64,000 bases of DNA from Onishia niordana (GTDB taxonomy: Bacteria > Pseudomonadota > Gammaproteobacteria > Pseudomonadales > Halomonadaceae). The DNA lies in assembly GCF_004798965.1 (NCBI RefSeq), contig NZ_SDSD01000004.1, positions 186,001-250,000 of the forward strand. Direction: 5' to 3'. Position 1 is the first letter of the stretch, and each line of letters starts with the position of its first letter. The notes under the pieces were generated by a model that searched no databases, was not told where the DNA came from, and was given only the letters and a program-made list of their open reading frames with translations. The position numbers and the translations under genes are program-made. This document shows positions 63,727-64,000 of this stretch, piece after piece.

Positions 63727-64000
63727 ATGGCTAAATGCGACATTTGCGGGACCAAAGTCCATTTCTTGGACACTCGATGCACCGACTGCATGGAGAAAAG
63801 AAATCAAGAGATACTCGCGAAACGAAACAAGCCCGATGAAAGTGAGGCCCGCCAGGAGGCGGAACAAGCAACGTTAGACCTCACAGTGACTACTGCGCAG
63901 TCGATCGAGAACCAGCGCGTTACCAAGACGATCGACATCGTGACAGCGGAGTGTGTGTTCGGTATGAACATATTCCGTGACTTGTTCGCTGGAATGTCTG
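63727..64000 (+). CDS. Zinc-ribbon/YbjQ-domain protein, 5' part (runs off the window)
   Basis: An open frame of 91 codons to the window edge, behind a GCAGGGAGAGGG site. N-terminal zinc knuckles CDICGTKVHFLDTRCTDC (CxxC twice), a charged linker, then VTTAQSIENQRVTKTIDIVTAECV with GMNIFRDLFAGM, which matches the YbjQ (UPF0145) heavy-metal-binding-like domain. Zinc ribbon plus YbjQ is an uncommon order. It lies beyond the attachment-like repeats, so probably on the mobile element. Confidence 0.78.
   Translation, partial: MAKCDICGTKVHFLDTRCTDCMEKRNQEILAKRNKPDESEARQEAEQATLDLTVTTAQSIENQRVTKTIDIVTAECVFGMNIFRDLFAGMS

Overview
The window is a GC-rich gammaproteobacterial chromosome segment, almost certainly from a Halomonas-type halophile. 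The best evidence is a complete teaA-teaB-teaC-teaD locus (TRAP transporter for the compatible solute ectoine, plus its UspA partner) that closely resembles the Halomonas elongata system. Gene orders shared with Pseudomonas and relatives agree: lptM-lysA-dapF-DUF484-xerC-HAD, argH divergent from hemCDXY, engB divergent from cytochrome c4 and dsbA, finR divergent from fpr, and glnK-amtB.

Layout. 1-3130: two closely related chemoreceptors. 3143-5004: LysR regulator and ferredoxin-NADP reductase around a 14-bp-arm operator. 5160-7712: nitrogen module (glnK, amtB, second glnK, a broken PII fragment) with a sigma-54-like promoter and two NtrC-type sites. 7846-14405: ubiK and comM, split by an AT-rich accessory island (about 8735-12716) that left a broken comM copy on its left and an intact copy on its right. 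14450-24887: HisC-like aminotransferase, lipoprotein, lipase, malate synthase G, thioesterase, thiSG, trmB, EamA exporter and LysR. 25044-25283: a predicted Fur-controlled small RNA, then a D-lactate-dehydrogenase-like gene. 26357-29897: AEC transporter, membrane protein, PHB depolymerase, FKBP. 30009-33542: teaDCBA. 33648-40302: ABC-F ATPase, dtd, stress proteins, thiD, YqaA. 40496-43713: a second TRAP system of the 2-oxoacid (TakP-like) type. 43872-49418: EEP nuclease/phosphatase, dsbA, cytochrome c4, engB, HAD, xerC. 49411-58810: DUF484, dapF, lysA, lptM, argH, hemCDXY. 59220-62778: large MscS channel, zinc-ribbon protein, retropepsin-like protease. 62892-64000: tandem degenerate copies of what looks like the 3' end of the tmRNA gene, then the edge of a probable integrated element carrying a zinc-ribbon/YbjQ gene.

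The parts that may be new are: (i) the comM island, whose cargo is an unrecognised 425-residue protein with a C-terminal membrane anchor and a compact GNAT / adenylate-kinase-like / ASCH trio; (ii) the predicted iron-responsive small RNA at 25044-25156, with a near-consensus promoter, an overlapping Fur box, an anti-Shine-Dalgarno stretch and an intrinsic terminator; and (iii) the 113-114 bp tandem scars at the presumed tmRNA attachment site. I saw no rRNA, tRNA or CRISPR array. All assignments come from reading the sequence and from memory of the families; no database search was run.
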